From CBDFLD01 sp965249005 (GTDB lineage Bacteria; Acidobacteriota; UBA6911), in contig CBDFLD010000006.1 in assembly GCA_965249005.1 (NCBI GenBank), forward strand, positions 124,001 through 188,000: a DNA stretch of 64,000 nt. Reading direction: 5' to 3'. The notes below the pieces were generated by a model that worked only from the letters and a program-made list of their open reading frames with translations, was not told where the DNA came from and made no database searches. Position numbers and translations under genes: made by a program. Every line of letters begins with the position of its first letter. Position 1 is the first letter of the stretch. Positions 32,878 to 42,065 of this stretch are shown one piece after another.

Positions 32878-34731
32878 TCCCAAAATAAGCGAGGTATGAG
32901 CTCGCTCGGAAAATCGTTTGCCTTTTCCGAATATCTCGTGGATTTCAGCTCCTTGTGCGTAACAGGGAAAGCAAAGAGAAACACAAGAGACAAACCTTCC
33001 ATTGGTTGTCTGGATCACTTGATCTTGTTTGTCTCTGTTATGCCCTTCCTTTCGCCCGCCACTCTTGCTCCGCCGGGGGTACGGGCTCACCCGCCGGCGA
33101 GGCGCCTTCAAGTAAACCTGAGTTGCCTGATATAGTCGAACGTCGCCAAAAAGGTTTCGAGATGCTTGCTATAGGCCAATATCCTGTAAACGAGGCGACG
33201 ACCGGTTCTTACAATCTGACAGGGTATTTGCACAAAGTTCACCAGGAAGCGTTTGAACTCCATCCTCAAGATATCACGACGTACTGTCGGCGCCTGCGTC
33301 ACCAGGCCATACCAGGCCTTCAGATTCCACGCCAGCGATGCGATGACCATGTAGGCCCAGTTCGATACCAGACTGTCCGAAGGCATCCTCAAGGCGTTCA
33401 CTCCACTCTTGAGCTGACCGATGACGTTTTCCTGGTTGCAGCGATCGTTGGCAAAAAGGACCACTTCTCCCATCGTCATCTCCCGATCGTTGGTGATGTA
33501 GAAGAAGTACCGGACCTCATCAAACAGCCGGTGCTCCCCCTTTTCGATCGTGAGGTTCTTCCGAACCACAACCATGCGATAGGTTTTCTTACAGTGTCCG
33601 GGACGATAGTCAAACTCGGCGACCTGCTCGCTCTGCAGGCGGATGTTCTTGAATTCTCTCTCCTTGATTACTTGTTCTTTGACGTTTTCCGGACGGCGCC
33701 GTTCTTCGCTCTTGACCTCATAACGAGGAGGCCGCTCGAGCGGTTTCCATTGTCTCTCCGGCAGGGCATCGGCCATCCCGACCAGGTTCGGCTTGGCGTC
33801 ATAACCAAAGACAAAACCAACCCGCTCGTCCCAGCGATCGAAGTTTCTCGTCAGCGAGAAATCCGTGTCGCCCCGAAGCCAGACCTTCGTAAACACCGAC
33901 GACACCAGATCGATTGCCCGGTCCATCCACTCGGCCGCTCCGTCGGAAGAGGGACGGTTGCCCGGCCGATTCATCAGATAGAGGACCTCATTCGTATTGG
34001 CCAAGGTCACGATCAACGGTGCGTAACCCCAGATCCCGTTGTAGGCAATGTCCATTCCTTCCTTGCATTCCCCCAAGGTTCCGGCGACGGTCCCGTCCAC
34101 GTCGATGATGGCCTCCTTCCGGAAGGAAGCATCCTGCAACTTCCACACCTTGGTTCGGGTTTCATTGATGGTTTCCTGAAGTCCGAAGATCCAATCCTCA
34201 TCGAAACGACGGAGGAAATCTCCAGCCGTCGTGGGATCCGGAATCCTCTCGGCTCCCAGTCCGTTCATGTAGGTCTCATCCTGGCGCAACCGCTCGATAT
34301 CTTCGAGACAGGTTCCACCCGACAAGACGTTGTATGCGATGTTCAGTACATGATCGGATTCCCAGTAAGGAAAGTGGTACTTGAGCAAAACGATGTTTCT
34401 GTTGATATCTTTGTCCAATCCAAGCTTACACACGAGCTTGTGAATGGCTCCGATACCACCAGATCCGATGGCGCGCGTTCTCTCGGCGATCTCGTAGTAG
34501 GTGTTGGAGTCCTTGAACATAGGATCGGACCGGTCCTCAAACTGATTTCTTTCCAACCGGCGTGTAAGATTTTGCTTGTCTCGGAGGAGGATTCTGTGGT
34601 TTCTTTTATTCACCTGGAATGTGCTCCTTTCGGGATGTCTTGTAAATATATCAAACGCATTTTATCCCGTAACGGCACACGTTCCAGGGCTTTTCTTCCT
34701 CCTCATGCAAAAAATCACGCTGGACTAAGGA
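32878..34731 (-). mobile_element. Complete IS1380-family element, copy 3 (inverted; 1854 bp, CTAG duplication)
   Basis: The element has exactly the length of copy 2, in the opposite orientation, flanked by CTAG at 32874-32877 and 34732-34735. It differs from copy 2 by only a few bases outside the transposase gene, for example in the 5' leader and right end. Homologous recombination between copies 2 and 3 would invert the 26 kb between them. The insertion is in an intergenic region downstream of the sulfatase and structured repeat. Confidence 0.96.
33108..34613 (-). CDS. IS1380-family DDE transposase (inverted copy)
   Basis: This 501-residue transposase is identical to that at 5214-6719. The same GTG start and AAAGGAG ribosome-binding site are used. 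No frameshift or stop is seen, so it is likely active. Confidence 0.95.
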   Translation of the reverse strand: MNKRNHRILLRDKQNLTRRLERNQFEDRSDPMFKDSNTYYEIAERTRAIGSGGIGAIHKLVCKLGLDKDINRNIVLLKYHFPYWESDHVLNIAYNVLSGGTCLEDIERLRQDETYMNGLGAERIPDPTTAGDFLRRFDEDWIFGLQETINETRTKVWKLQDASFRKEAIIDVDGTVAGTLGECKEGMDIAYNGIWGYAPLIVTLANTNEVLYLMNRPGNRPSSDGAAEWMDRAIDLVSSVFTKVWLRGDTDFSLTRNFDRWDERVGFVFGYDAKPNLVGMADALPERQWKPLERPPRYEVKSEERRRPENVKEQVIKEREFKNIRLQSEQVAEFDYRPGHCKKTYRMVVVRKNLTIEKGEHRLFDEVRYFFYITNDREMTMGEVVLFANDRCNQENVIGQLKSGVNALRMPSDSLVSNWAYMVIASLAWNLKAWYGLVTQAPTVRRDILRMEFKRFLVNFVQIPCQIVRTGRRLVYRILAYSKHLETFLATFDYIRQLRFT

Positions 34732-34914
34732 CTAGCACGTACGTCAATGGGCGCAGGTCGCCTCTCTGCAGTCAGAAAAAGCTCGATTTCGCAATAGTCG
34801 ATAATGTCGTGCCTTGCCCGCCAACACGGCCGATCCGCAACCAAACATACTTGCCTACCGGTAGTAGACTACGCGCTCATGGCAGTTGCATACACCCGAC
34901 CACGATCAATACTC

Positions 34915-36756
34915 TCATAGAGGCCAAACGACGAGAAGCATCGGAACTGATACGAGCACGATCAAGACCTCGAGCGGCAAGCCCATGCGCCAATAGTCTC
35001 CGAAGCGATAACCACCCGGACCGAGAATCAACGCGTTGTTCTGATGTCCGATCGGCGTCAAGAATGCGCTCGAGGCACCGATGGCGACCGCCATCAGAAA
35101 AGCGTCCGGGTTGACTCCGAGTTGCTCGGCAATCGTCACGGCGATCGGCGCCATTACCACCGCGGTCGCAGCGTTGTTGATGACGTCGGACAACGTCATG
35201 GTGACGATGAGGATGACAGTCAGCAACACCACGGGCGGCAGGCCGGCCGACATGTCGACAAGACCGGAAGCGATCACCTCGGTTGTGCCGGAGACTTCAA
35301 GCGCAGAACCCACCGGGATCATCGCGCCCAGTAGAACGATCACCGGCCACTCAATGTGGTCATACATCTCGCGCACCGGGACCAGGCCGACGAGAACCAT
35401 GGCAAGCGCCGCGCTGCCCAACGCGACTGCTATGCCCACGACGCCCGACGACGCCAGTGTGATCGCGAGGAGAAACAGTCCGCTCGCCAGCAGCGCCCGC
35501 CTGGGGCGACCGACACGCAGGTCACGCTCCGCAAGCGGCAAGAGTCCCAGCTCGGCGATCGCCTCGGGTAGGTTCCCCTCATCGCCTTCGAGAAGCACGA
35601 CGTCCCCGGTTCGAAAACGAAAGGAGCGTAGGCGCCCCCGAAATGGCTCGCTGGCACGTGACACCGCGAGCACGTTCACATCGTAGCGGCGACGGAGACT
35701 GAGAGAGGCGACGGTGCGTCCCAGCAGAAGGCCTTGCGACGGCACGACGGTCTCGGCCAGGCTCAAACCCGACGGTCGCTCCTTGTGTTTACCCGCGCCG
35801 ACGGCCTGCAGCCCCCAATCTTCGAGGAGCTTCTCGAGCGCAACCGGGGCAGCCTCGAGAAGGAGTACATCGCCGACTCGAAAGGTGCGGCCGCCGGCCC
35901 GCATATCGAGTCGACGCTCACTCCTGATGACGCCGAGCAGGTCGGCATCCTTTTCGTCCGCCTCGTCGTCGACCTCGTCCAGCCGCCGGCCCACGAGCGC
36001 GCTTTTCTCCGATACAATCGCCTCAGTGACGTAACCTTCGATCTTGAAGAGCTCGGCCGCCGACAGCCGCGCGCGTCGTTTCTCGGGAATGAGCCGCCAG
36101 CCCACAATCGACACAAAGAGCAGGCCGGCAAGTGCGACGGCCCCACCAACGGGCGTGAAGTCGAACATGCCGAATGCCGACCCGGATGTCTCCGCGCGAA
36201 TGGCGGCGATAATAATGTTGGGCGGGGTTCCGATCAGCGTCATCATGCCGCCGAGGATGGACGCGAAGGACAGAGGCATCAGAATAGCCGCGGGAGGGCG
36301 TTTGGCATTGGCGGCGGAGCGGATGGCGGCCGGCATCAGCAAGGCCAATGCTCCCACATTGTTCATGACGGCGGAGAGCCCCGCCGCCACGAGCGACACA
36401 AGGCTGATATGGCCGGTTGTTGACTTGAGTGGCCGCAGCACGTGCTCGGCCATCAGGTCGATTGCGCCGGAGTTCAACAGGCCACGGCTGATGATCAACA
36501 CCATCGCCACGGTCAGGGTCGCTGGGTGGCCGAAACCGAGAAAGACGTCCCCGGCCGGGACGATGCCGGAGATAGCGACGACCAGCATCGCGCCGATCGC
36601 AACGACGTCGTAGCGCCATCGCCCCCAAACGAACAGGACGAGGACAACCACGATGAGGCTCAGCAACAAAATTTGATCGGCGGACAATTTGGTTTTCCCG
36701 TTTTCGGACCTGGAGGTCAAACCACCCGGAGTGACCCAAACTAACGTGTGTCGCAT
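34915..36756 (-). CDS. SLC13-type anion transporter with two TrkA-C regulatory domains
   Basis: From ATG 36756 the protein has 613 residues. About 11 transmembrane helices form two inverted halves separated by two soluble RCK_C/TrkA-C domains (about residues 225-400; seen as KSALVGRRLDEVDDEADEKD and FRVGDVLLLEA, then FRFRTGDVVLLEGD). Helix-hairpin motifs LIGTPPNIIIAA and FLTPIGHQNNALILGPGGY are typical of the family that includes sulfate- or dicarboxylate-type carriers. With three sulfatase-like genes in the window, sulfate transport is a reasonable guess but not shown. An upstream extension to 36921 is open but not membrane-like. Confidence 0.83.
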   Translation of the reverse strand: MRHTLVWVTPGGLTSRSENGKTKLSADQILLLSLIVVVLVLFVWGRWRYDVVAIGAMLVVAISGIVPAGDVFLGFGHPATLTVAMVLIISRGLLNSGAIDLMAEHVLRPLKSTTGHISLVSLVAAGLSAVMNNVGALALLMPAAIRSAANAKRPPAAILMPLSFASILGGMMTLIGTPPNIIIAAIRAETSGSAFGMFDFTPVGGAVALAGLLFVSIVGWRLIPEKRRARLSAAELFKIEGYVTEAIVSEKSALVGRRLDEVDDEADEKDADLLGVIRSERRLDMRAGGRTFRVGDVLLLEAAPVALEKLLEDWGLQAVGAGKHKERPSGLSLAETVVPSQGLLLGRTVASLSLRRRYDVNVLAVSRASEPFRGRLRSFRFRTGDVVLLEGDEGNLPEAIAELGLLPLAERDLRVGRPRRALLASGLFLLAITLASSGVVGIAVALGSAALAMVLVGLVPVREMYDHIEWPVIVLLGAMIPVGSALEVSGTTEVIASGLVDMSAGLPPVVLLTVILIVTMTLSDVINNAATAVVMAPIAVTIAEQLGVNPDAFLMAVAIGASSAFLTPIGHQNNALILGPGGYRFGDYWRMGLPLEVLIVLVSVPMLLVVWPL

Positions 36757-37185
36757 TAGCTGATTGTCGTGCTGGGAACGTCCCGGGGAGGATACACCGG
36801 CTGGAAACAGCTCACAACGCCCAACTCGCGTCGTGGAGATTGCCCATAGAGTTCGGGAGTAGCGCAAAGCCATGACTGCCGGGAACATAGGACCGGGCGG
36901 GTATTGAGCCCGCCAGCCCAATGATGCAGGCGATGAGGGTCAAGATTCTAACAGGCATCGTCCACCTTCGGACCGAATTTCTCATCGGACCGTCCGTGCG
37001 CAGCGCGCGTCGAGACGTGTGGTGCAGATCCCTGTCGCGAGCCGCGTTCCAGCCCCGCCACCGTCGTTTTCCGGTCAGTTTCGACATCCGCTCGTCACGA
37101 AGCGCGCCTTGTACGCCACACCCATATCGCACCCCTAGGATTTCGCCTGCTTTTTTGTCTGAACATCCGGCTAGAACTAGGCGAT
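36757..37185. other. 429-bp region without a convincing gene
   Basis: Its left part should hold the promoter of the SLC13/TrkA-C gene. On the minus strand, 36812-36958 could encode a 48-residue peptide with a signal-like start (MPVRILTLIACIIGLAGS). It has no recognised homology and I do not count it as a gene. No RNA gene or strong palindrome is seen. Confidence 0.4.
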
Positions 37186-37620
37186 ATGTCGTATCGAGCT
37201 ATCCAGACCTGTACACCAAGAGTCAGGCACGAAGAATTGGAGGACTCGTATGCTAAACCGGAAAGACCCAAGGCCCGGCATTCAATCCCCACAGTATCAA
37301 TCCAGAAACTCAGTCGGCAGGAGCAGGAGACGGTAATCCGCACGTCGTCGGCGGATAATTTCTGGGATGTCTGGACCTGCGATCCGAAGTTCATTCGCCG
37401 GTTTGCCAAGGCCGGCTATGAACCCACCAAGCAGCAACACGGAACAGTGTTCACTGTCCCGCTGAACGGGCTGAGTATTCGAAGCGCGAAGTCTCTGAAA
37501 CCCATCCGGAAGCTGCTGCAGCATCTACGACAGGTCAACCAACCCGCCACGGAGGCCCCGACAACCTCAGAAAGTTCCACAGGACTGGAGAAATCGAGAC
37601 TCAAAATCGTCGGCGAATAG
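37186..37620 (+). CDS. Small protein of unknown function (charged, single domain)
   Basis: The protein has 144 residues. The central part (SADNFWDVWTCDPKFIRRF, then AKAGYEPTKQQHG and FTVPLNGLSIRSAK, about residues 53-105) looks like a conserved module with aromatic and basic residues. It resembles small single-domain proteins of unknown function seen in environmental bacteria and phage-like regions. The N-terminal 40 and C-terminal 35 residues look disordered. No signal peptide or membrane helix is seen. Two short hairpins (ATTGT/ACAAT and CCTGT/ACAGG) lie downstream near 37691-37728. Confidence 0.55.
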   Translation: MSYRAIQTCTPRVRHEELEDSYAKPERPKARHSIPTVSIQKLSRQEQETVIRTSSADNFWDVWTCDPKFIRRFAKAGYEPTKQQHGTVFTVPLNGLSIRSAKSLKPIRKLLQHLRQVNQPATEAPTTSESSTGLEKSRLKIVGE

Positions 37621-37732
37621 TATGACCAAGGGTCGCCTAGATCACGGTCATTTTTCTACACGCGGTGACGAATTGACGCGATACGACGCCATTGTAAAAC
37701 AATGAATTGCGGTGTCCTGTAAAACAGGCCTT

Positions 37733-37782
37733 TAACAGGATGCTGAAAAACTCCAACTAAATCGGTTTTCGTGCATCTTCAA
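37733..37782. mobile_element. Solo 50-bp terminal fragment of the IS5-like element
   Basis: These 50 bp match, base for base, the right end (inverted) of the IS5-like element at 45195-46528, starting TAACAGGATGCTGAAAAAC. Identity stops at 37782, exactly where the IS1380-like element begins. An IS5-like copy was once here and has been cut by the later insertion or a rearrangement. Confidence 0.85.
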
Positions 37783-39442
37783 CCGGAATTTCCAATTTGG
37801 ATCTCGGTTCCCAACATAATAGTCTCGAGCCACCATGGGAGCAAGAAAATCCCGGCCTCAGACCAACCATGGATCCAGTCAACGCATCCCAATGACCCGT
37901 TGTCGCCGTGGTAGTAGACCTTCTCACTCCTGCGTGGGCGATTTTCCAGACACATCGCCACACTCCTTCCATGGCATTCCAATTCCGGACTTGCAAGCCG
38001 GGCGGCTAACCGCTTGGCAGCGGCAAGGCCCAGATCCGCCTGAGCATTTCACCAAACAACCGACGGTCCAGATGCCCCTCGGCCAAGAGCAACCAGTAGT
38101 ACCGCGCGTGCTTGACCAGCCTTCCGCCAGTCTTCATCAACCGGTGCTGCAAGCTCGTGAGCGACCAGCTCTTGATCCGGGGTGGTAGCCCGAGTCGCCG
38201 CCATAGGTTGCCTAGGTTGTAGGCGAGCACGCTCAACTGCAGGCGCACTTCATTCGCACGGAAGCGATGGCAGGACAGCCGCGTCCAATGCGTCGCCTGC
38301 TTGCCTTCTTTGATCCATTGCTCCGCCGTGCCGCGCTTGTTGTAGAACCTCACCACCGAGCGGCTCGGCAAGCTCATGTTCGTGACAATGAACCCGACCC
38401 GCGGGAACAACTCGCCCTGGTGATGCTCGACCTTGGCGACGATCCGTCGCGGCCTCGACCAGCTTTCGGCCTGATAGCGGAAGCTCTTGTAGCGCACCAG
38501 TGGCTTGCGGCTGGGCCGACCTGGAGGACGAAACAGGATGTCGGCAATCTCCCACTCCAGGCTCTTGTTGGACGGGATGCGTATGGCATACTGAACGCCG
38601 CGCTCTTCCAGGGTCTCGTAAACCTCTGGCTTGGCGAAGGCGGCGTCTGCTCGAAAGACGATCTCTTTGCCTTGCTCCTGTTGAAAATCGATCTCCGGCA
38701 ACAGAAGCTCGTCCCAGTCCTCGGCGCTATGCACGTTACCCGGCCGCAGCTTGGCCGCCAGACAGTCCCCGTGACTATTGAACAGAAACAGCGGATGGTA
38801 ACACACGGACTCGAAGTGGCCATTGTAGGCGCTGCCTTCCTGCTGACCATGCACCGGACTCTCGCTTGAGTCCATATCCAACACTACGCGATCAGACTTG
38901 TCCAGAGCCTCGGCCTGTGCGAGTGTCTCTCGGTTCAGAGCCATCAGCCCGATCAGATTCTCTTCTCGCGTCAGCAGCTCCGTCTCGAACCAGTGTAACG
39001 TCGAGGTCAGCGCCGCACCGCGATCCCAGTTTTTCTTCGAGCCGATCAAGCGAAAGGTCGGATCAACTGAGACCCGCGCGGCATCGTTAAGGTCTTCGTA
39101 GCCTGCCAGGCGACTATAGACCGATTGCCGCAGCAGATCGACGAGCGGGAACTGTTTGTTCAAGCCTTGCCGCGTGTCGTTGAGATGCTCGTCTATGAGT
39201 CGTCCCATCCCCAGCCGTTCGTCCAACTCGCGGACCAGAATCAGGCCACCCTCGGAGGTGACTCGCGATCCCTGAAAATCAACTTTGAGTAATCCGTTAA
39301 AGCTGAGTTGAAACCCCTTTCGTTCTTTTTCACCCATCGGGTGTTGCCCTCCAATGTGTCCTTATCATTCTCCGACGCTTATAAATAGGGATGCCGAAGG
39401 CGGCTGAAAGGTTGATATATTTCATTCAAATTGGAAATCCGG
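37783..39442 (-). mobile_element. Second IS1380-like element (about 1660 bp), different from the CTAG family
   Basis: The ends are inferred from an inverted pair: CCGGAATTTCCAATTTG at 37783 and the inverse of CAAATTGGAAATCCGG ending at 39442, differing by one extra A. The transposase gene lies between. No clean target duplication is visible, because the left flank is an IS5-like fragment and the right flank is a truncated symporter gene. A deletion or rearrangement has therefore probably followed insertion. Confidence 0.8.
38006..39337 (-). CDS. IS1380-like DDE transposase
   Basis: The protein has 443 residues of the DDE_Tnp_1_4 type. Catalytic-type segments are VVLDMDSSESPVHG, EIVFRADAAFA and the Glu-bearing NKRGTAEQWIKEGKQATHW. 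The start ATG is preceded by GGAGGG. Sequence similarity to the 501-residue transposase elsewhere in the window is only at the family level. It is open from end to end and may be active. Confidence 0.9.
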   Translation of the reverse strand: MGEKERKGFQLSFNGLLKVDFQGSRVTSEGGLILVRELDERLGMGRLIDEHLNDTRQGLNKQFPLVDLLRQSVYSRLAGYEDLNDAARVSVDPTFRLIGSKKNWDRGAALTSTLHWFETELLTREENLIGLMALNRETLAQAEALDKSDRVVLDMDSSESPVHGQQEGSAYNGHFESVCYHPLFLFNSHGDCLAAKLRPGNVHSAEDWDELLLPEIDFQQEQGKEIVFRADAAFAKPEVYETLEERGVQYAIRIPSNKSLEWEIADILFRPPGRPSRKPLVRYKSFRYQAESWSRPRRIVAKVEHHQGELFPRVGFIVTNMSLPSRSVVRFYNKRGTAEQWIKEGKQATHWTRLSCHRFRANEVRLQLSVLAYNLGNLWRRLGLPPRIKSWSLTSLQHRLMKTGGRLVKHARYYWLLLAEGHLDRRLFGEMLRRIWALPLPSG

Positions 39443-40202
39443 GTTAAGAGGACTGGTCGTTGCAAGTCTGTTCGCAGCATTCATGTCAACAGTCGATACG
39501 CGAATAAACTTGGGTGCGTCATATTTTGTGAACGATTTTTACAGGCCCTTTCTCGCCATGGACAAGCCCGAGCATCACTACGTTGCCGTTTCGAGATGGG
39601 TAAGTGTCATACAACTCGTAGTGGGACTGTCGATGCTGCTTATTGTGACTAATATGCGAAGCGTGTTTTTCATCTATGCCGGACTCGGATCGGGCGCAGG
39701 CCTTGTCTATATCTTGAGGTTCTACTGGTGGCGGATTAACGCCTGGAGTGAGTGTTCGGCAATGGCGGCGGCGTTTGTTACCCTCATCGTTTTTAGGTGG
39801 GGAATATATGGATCTGAAGCAGAATTCAACCGGCACGGTTTTGAATACATGTTCATTTCCTTCTTTATTGTGACCACCATATGGGTGGCAGCAACTTTGC
39901 TGACGAGGCCTTGCGACCGAGAGAAACTGAAGGAATTCTACAGAAGAGTCAGACCCTCTGGTCCTTTCTGGAAACCTATATCAGGCGACACGGGTGAACA
40001 CAAAGACACAAGTGCAAAAGATAGTCTGAAGGTGGCATTCATTGGTTGGCTGGCTTCGATTCTGACGACTCTAAGCTGCCTATTTGGATTGGGCAAGCTC
40101 TTGCTTTGTGAATACCTCTATGGCGCAAGTTGGCTCATAGCATGTGTGGCAAGCGGCGCTGTTACGTTATGGTCCGTGCTAAAGCTGACAGCCGGGAAAT
40201 AA
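39443..40202 (+). pseudogene. 3' fragment of a sodium:solute symporter (SSS) gene, truncated by IS
   Basis: The open frame begins at the IS edge and reads GLVVASLFAAFMSTVDTRIN then LGASYFVNDFYRPF. This is the conserved helix and following segment near the end of SSS-family symporters (helix 8-9 region). About 250 residues with five or so further hydrophobic stretches follow. The 5' half (roughly 300-350 residues) is not found on the other side of the insertion, so it has been deleted. The ATG at 39483 is an internal Met of the original protein. A truncated transporter is not expected to work. The original substrate was probably a sugar or organic acid. Confidence 0.85.
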
Positions 40203-40337
40203 CCACCTTATGCACGGAAGGAAATTCTTGGTTGTTCAAGGCGATGTGCGGTAACATCATTGCAGCAGATAGAAAAGCTTCTTGGTTTTAGACGTTTATT
40301 TGGAGCATCAGTCGGTTTAGACATGATGGGATCTAAA

Positions 40338-41534
40338 ATGAGTTCAGAACGAGTGTCTCGTCGAAAATTCATTAGGGAGGGCCTGGTTGCAAGCGAAGCA
40401 GCCGCCCTGACATTCTGGAGTGGCCGGCGGGTTCTTGCGGACAATCGCCCATTGATTACAGAAAAACGCGGGCACGGAAAGCCTTATAAGGTCGGCATTC
40501 TTGGTTGCGGGAACCGATGCAAGGCCCATATCTCTGCATTGAACGAGGTTCCTGAAATTGAAGTCGCAGCCCTTTGTGATATCGTCCCTCACAAGATGGA
40601 TCGGCGCGCTGAACTGATCCGGCAGGGACCAGAGCCGCGTAAGCATGCAGATATGGAAGAACTGGTCCAACAGGAGGATTTAGACGCTATCGCCGTGGTC
40701 CTGCCGAACGATTTGCATAAACGAGGAACCATCGCGGCCTTGGAAGCCGGGAAGCATGTTTTCTGTGAGAAGCCTATGGCCCTCACTGTAGCCGATTGCA
40801 ATAAAATGATCGCTGTTTCCGAACGTACTCGAAGGGCCCTCCAGATCGGCACGCAAAGACGGCATAGCGACGGTTACAAAAAAGCCGTGGAGACGATCCG
40901 AAATGCCTTGGTTGGGAGGATTCTGTCTTCTGATATCAATTCCTACCGTGATGACTGGCGTGTACCCGGCGAGGATGAATACCCTTCCGGCATGGAATAT
41001 TGGCGGCTGGATCAGGATCGGTGTGGTGGTGTCGTGTACGAGATGGGTGCCCACATCATCGACGTCAACAATTGGATTTTCGATAGCGAGCCGGTGAGCG
41101 TCGCGAGTTTTCAGAGTGTGAATAATCTCTCCCTGCGATCAAGAAACTCTACGGACCATGGCGGCGTCCTCGTCCGTTATGCCAACGATGCCCTGATGAA
41201 TTACGGCGGCAATCTCTATACTTATGGTCCTGCCAAGACGAACACCTTCTATGCCGTCAACGGTACCATTGAGCTGGGTGGAGGGTGGCTATCGATTTCT
41301 TACGGACATCCGAGGGGTTTTCCCGAACAGGGGCCCCTTCCAAAACCTGTGAAAATGGAACTGCCCGACAGAGATGGAACGCGCGATCAGTGGAAGCACT
41401 TCGCTCGAGTATTGGCAGGACAAGCGGATCCTTATCCCGATGGTTACATAGGTCGCCAAAGCATCCAGATCTGCCAGGGGGCGATTATCTCCGCTCAGGA
41501 AAAAACTGTCGTAAACGTCAACGAGCTGGGCTGA
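40338..41534 (+). CDS. Tat-exported Gfo/Idh/MocA-family oxidoreductase
   Basis: The protein has 398 residues from ATG 40338. The N-terminus SRRKFIREGLVASEAAALTF is a twin-arginine-like signal. The Rossmann motif VGILGCGNRCKAHISAL starts near residue 53, and GKHVFCEKPMALTVADCNKM carries the conserved EKP lysine. Further on, GGVVYEMGAHIIDVNNWIF holds the catalytic-site DxxxH-like region. It is probably an NAD(P)-dependent sugar dehydrogenase or hydrolase acting after export. It starts a run of carbohydrate genes, with a broken DUF1080 gene, an isomerase and a dioxygenase downstream. Upstream ATGs at 40323 and 40326 are alternatives. Confidence 0.87.
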   Translation: MSSERVSRRKFIREGLVASEAAALTFWSGRRVLADNRPLITEKRGHGKPYKVGILGCGNRCKAHISALNEVPEIEVAALCDIVPHKMDRRAELIRQGPEPRKHADMEELVQQEDLDAIAVVLPNDLHKRGTIAALEAGKHVFCEKPMALTVADCNKMIAVSERTRRALQIGTQRRHSDGYKKAVETIRNALVGRILSSDINSYRDDWRVPGEDEYPSGMEYWRLDQDRCGGVVYEMGAHIIDVNNWIFDSEPVSVASFQSVNNLSLRSRNSTDHGGVLVRYANDALMNYGGNLYTYGPAKTNTFYAVNGTIELGGGWLSISYGHPRGFPEQGPLPKPVKMELPDRDGTRDQWKHFARVLAGQADPYPDGYIGRQSIQICQGAIISAQEKTVVNVNELG

Positions 41535-41689
41535 CATTTAGCTTGGCGAGGCGACTGCTGTCCTGAATATCCAGGATGACATACAGGGATGTGGACGGAC
41601 ATCCCAGGCGTCTCGTACTGCGCCTGCGAGATGCCCCCCAGCTGCCAGGTAGGAAAAACTACGTCAACTATATAAAATCAAGCAAAAGC

Positions 41690-42028
41690 ATGAATACCGA
41701 TACCACAAGGCGTCGACAGTTTGTTACTGACATATTGGGAGCGGGCCCGGGCGTCTTTTCCCAGATCGTTGTTCCTGGAAAAACCAAAGCAACAGCAGAT
41801 GAAAATGGTTTTGTCAGCTTGTTTAATGGAGAAAACCTTCGAGGGTGGCACACCAACGTCCAGAAGGTCTTACACGGTTCCGGGGGCATAGACGGAAGAA
41901 GCCGTGGATCAAAGGAGCCAAATGCCGATGGAGGAATATCCGTATCAAGCTTTTGTAATCAAAGCCAAATCCCTGGCCGGTCGCTGAACTACACAAAATG
42001 GCAGCCTTCTTGGGTCGGAATCGGTTGA
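41690..42028 (+). pseudogene. Decayed DUF1080 (3-keto-disaccharide hydrolase-like) gene fragment
   Basis: The first ~65 residues look real: a Tat-like leader (TTRRRQFVTDILGAG) and the DUF1080 start ENGFVSLFNGENLRGWHTN. After VLHGSGG the frame no longer resembles the family and ends at 112 residues, against about 230 for an intact domain. The rest of the domain is missing. It lies between the oxidoreductase and isomerase genes, in the same direction, a usual place for DUF1080 genes. Confidence 0.75.
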
Positions 42029-42065
42029 ACACTTAGGGTATTTCTTGAAACCGCTTACTCACAAA

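Noticed and set aside
34736..34914. Possible tRNA-like or RNA gene near CCTACCGGTAGTAG.
   Set aside because: No cloverleaf with acceptor and T arms could be folded by eye; only a short palindrome is present.
32955..35114. A 719-codon plus-strand frame over the inverted IS1380 copy.
   Set aside because: It is the antisense of the transposase gene extended into flanking DNA; no family resemblance.
36812..36958. A 48-residue secreted peptide on the minus strand.
   Set aside because: There is no homology or ribosome-binding site to support it; a signal-like start alone is not enough.
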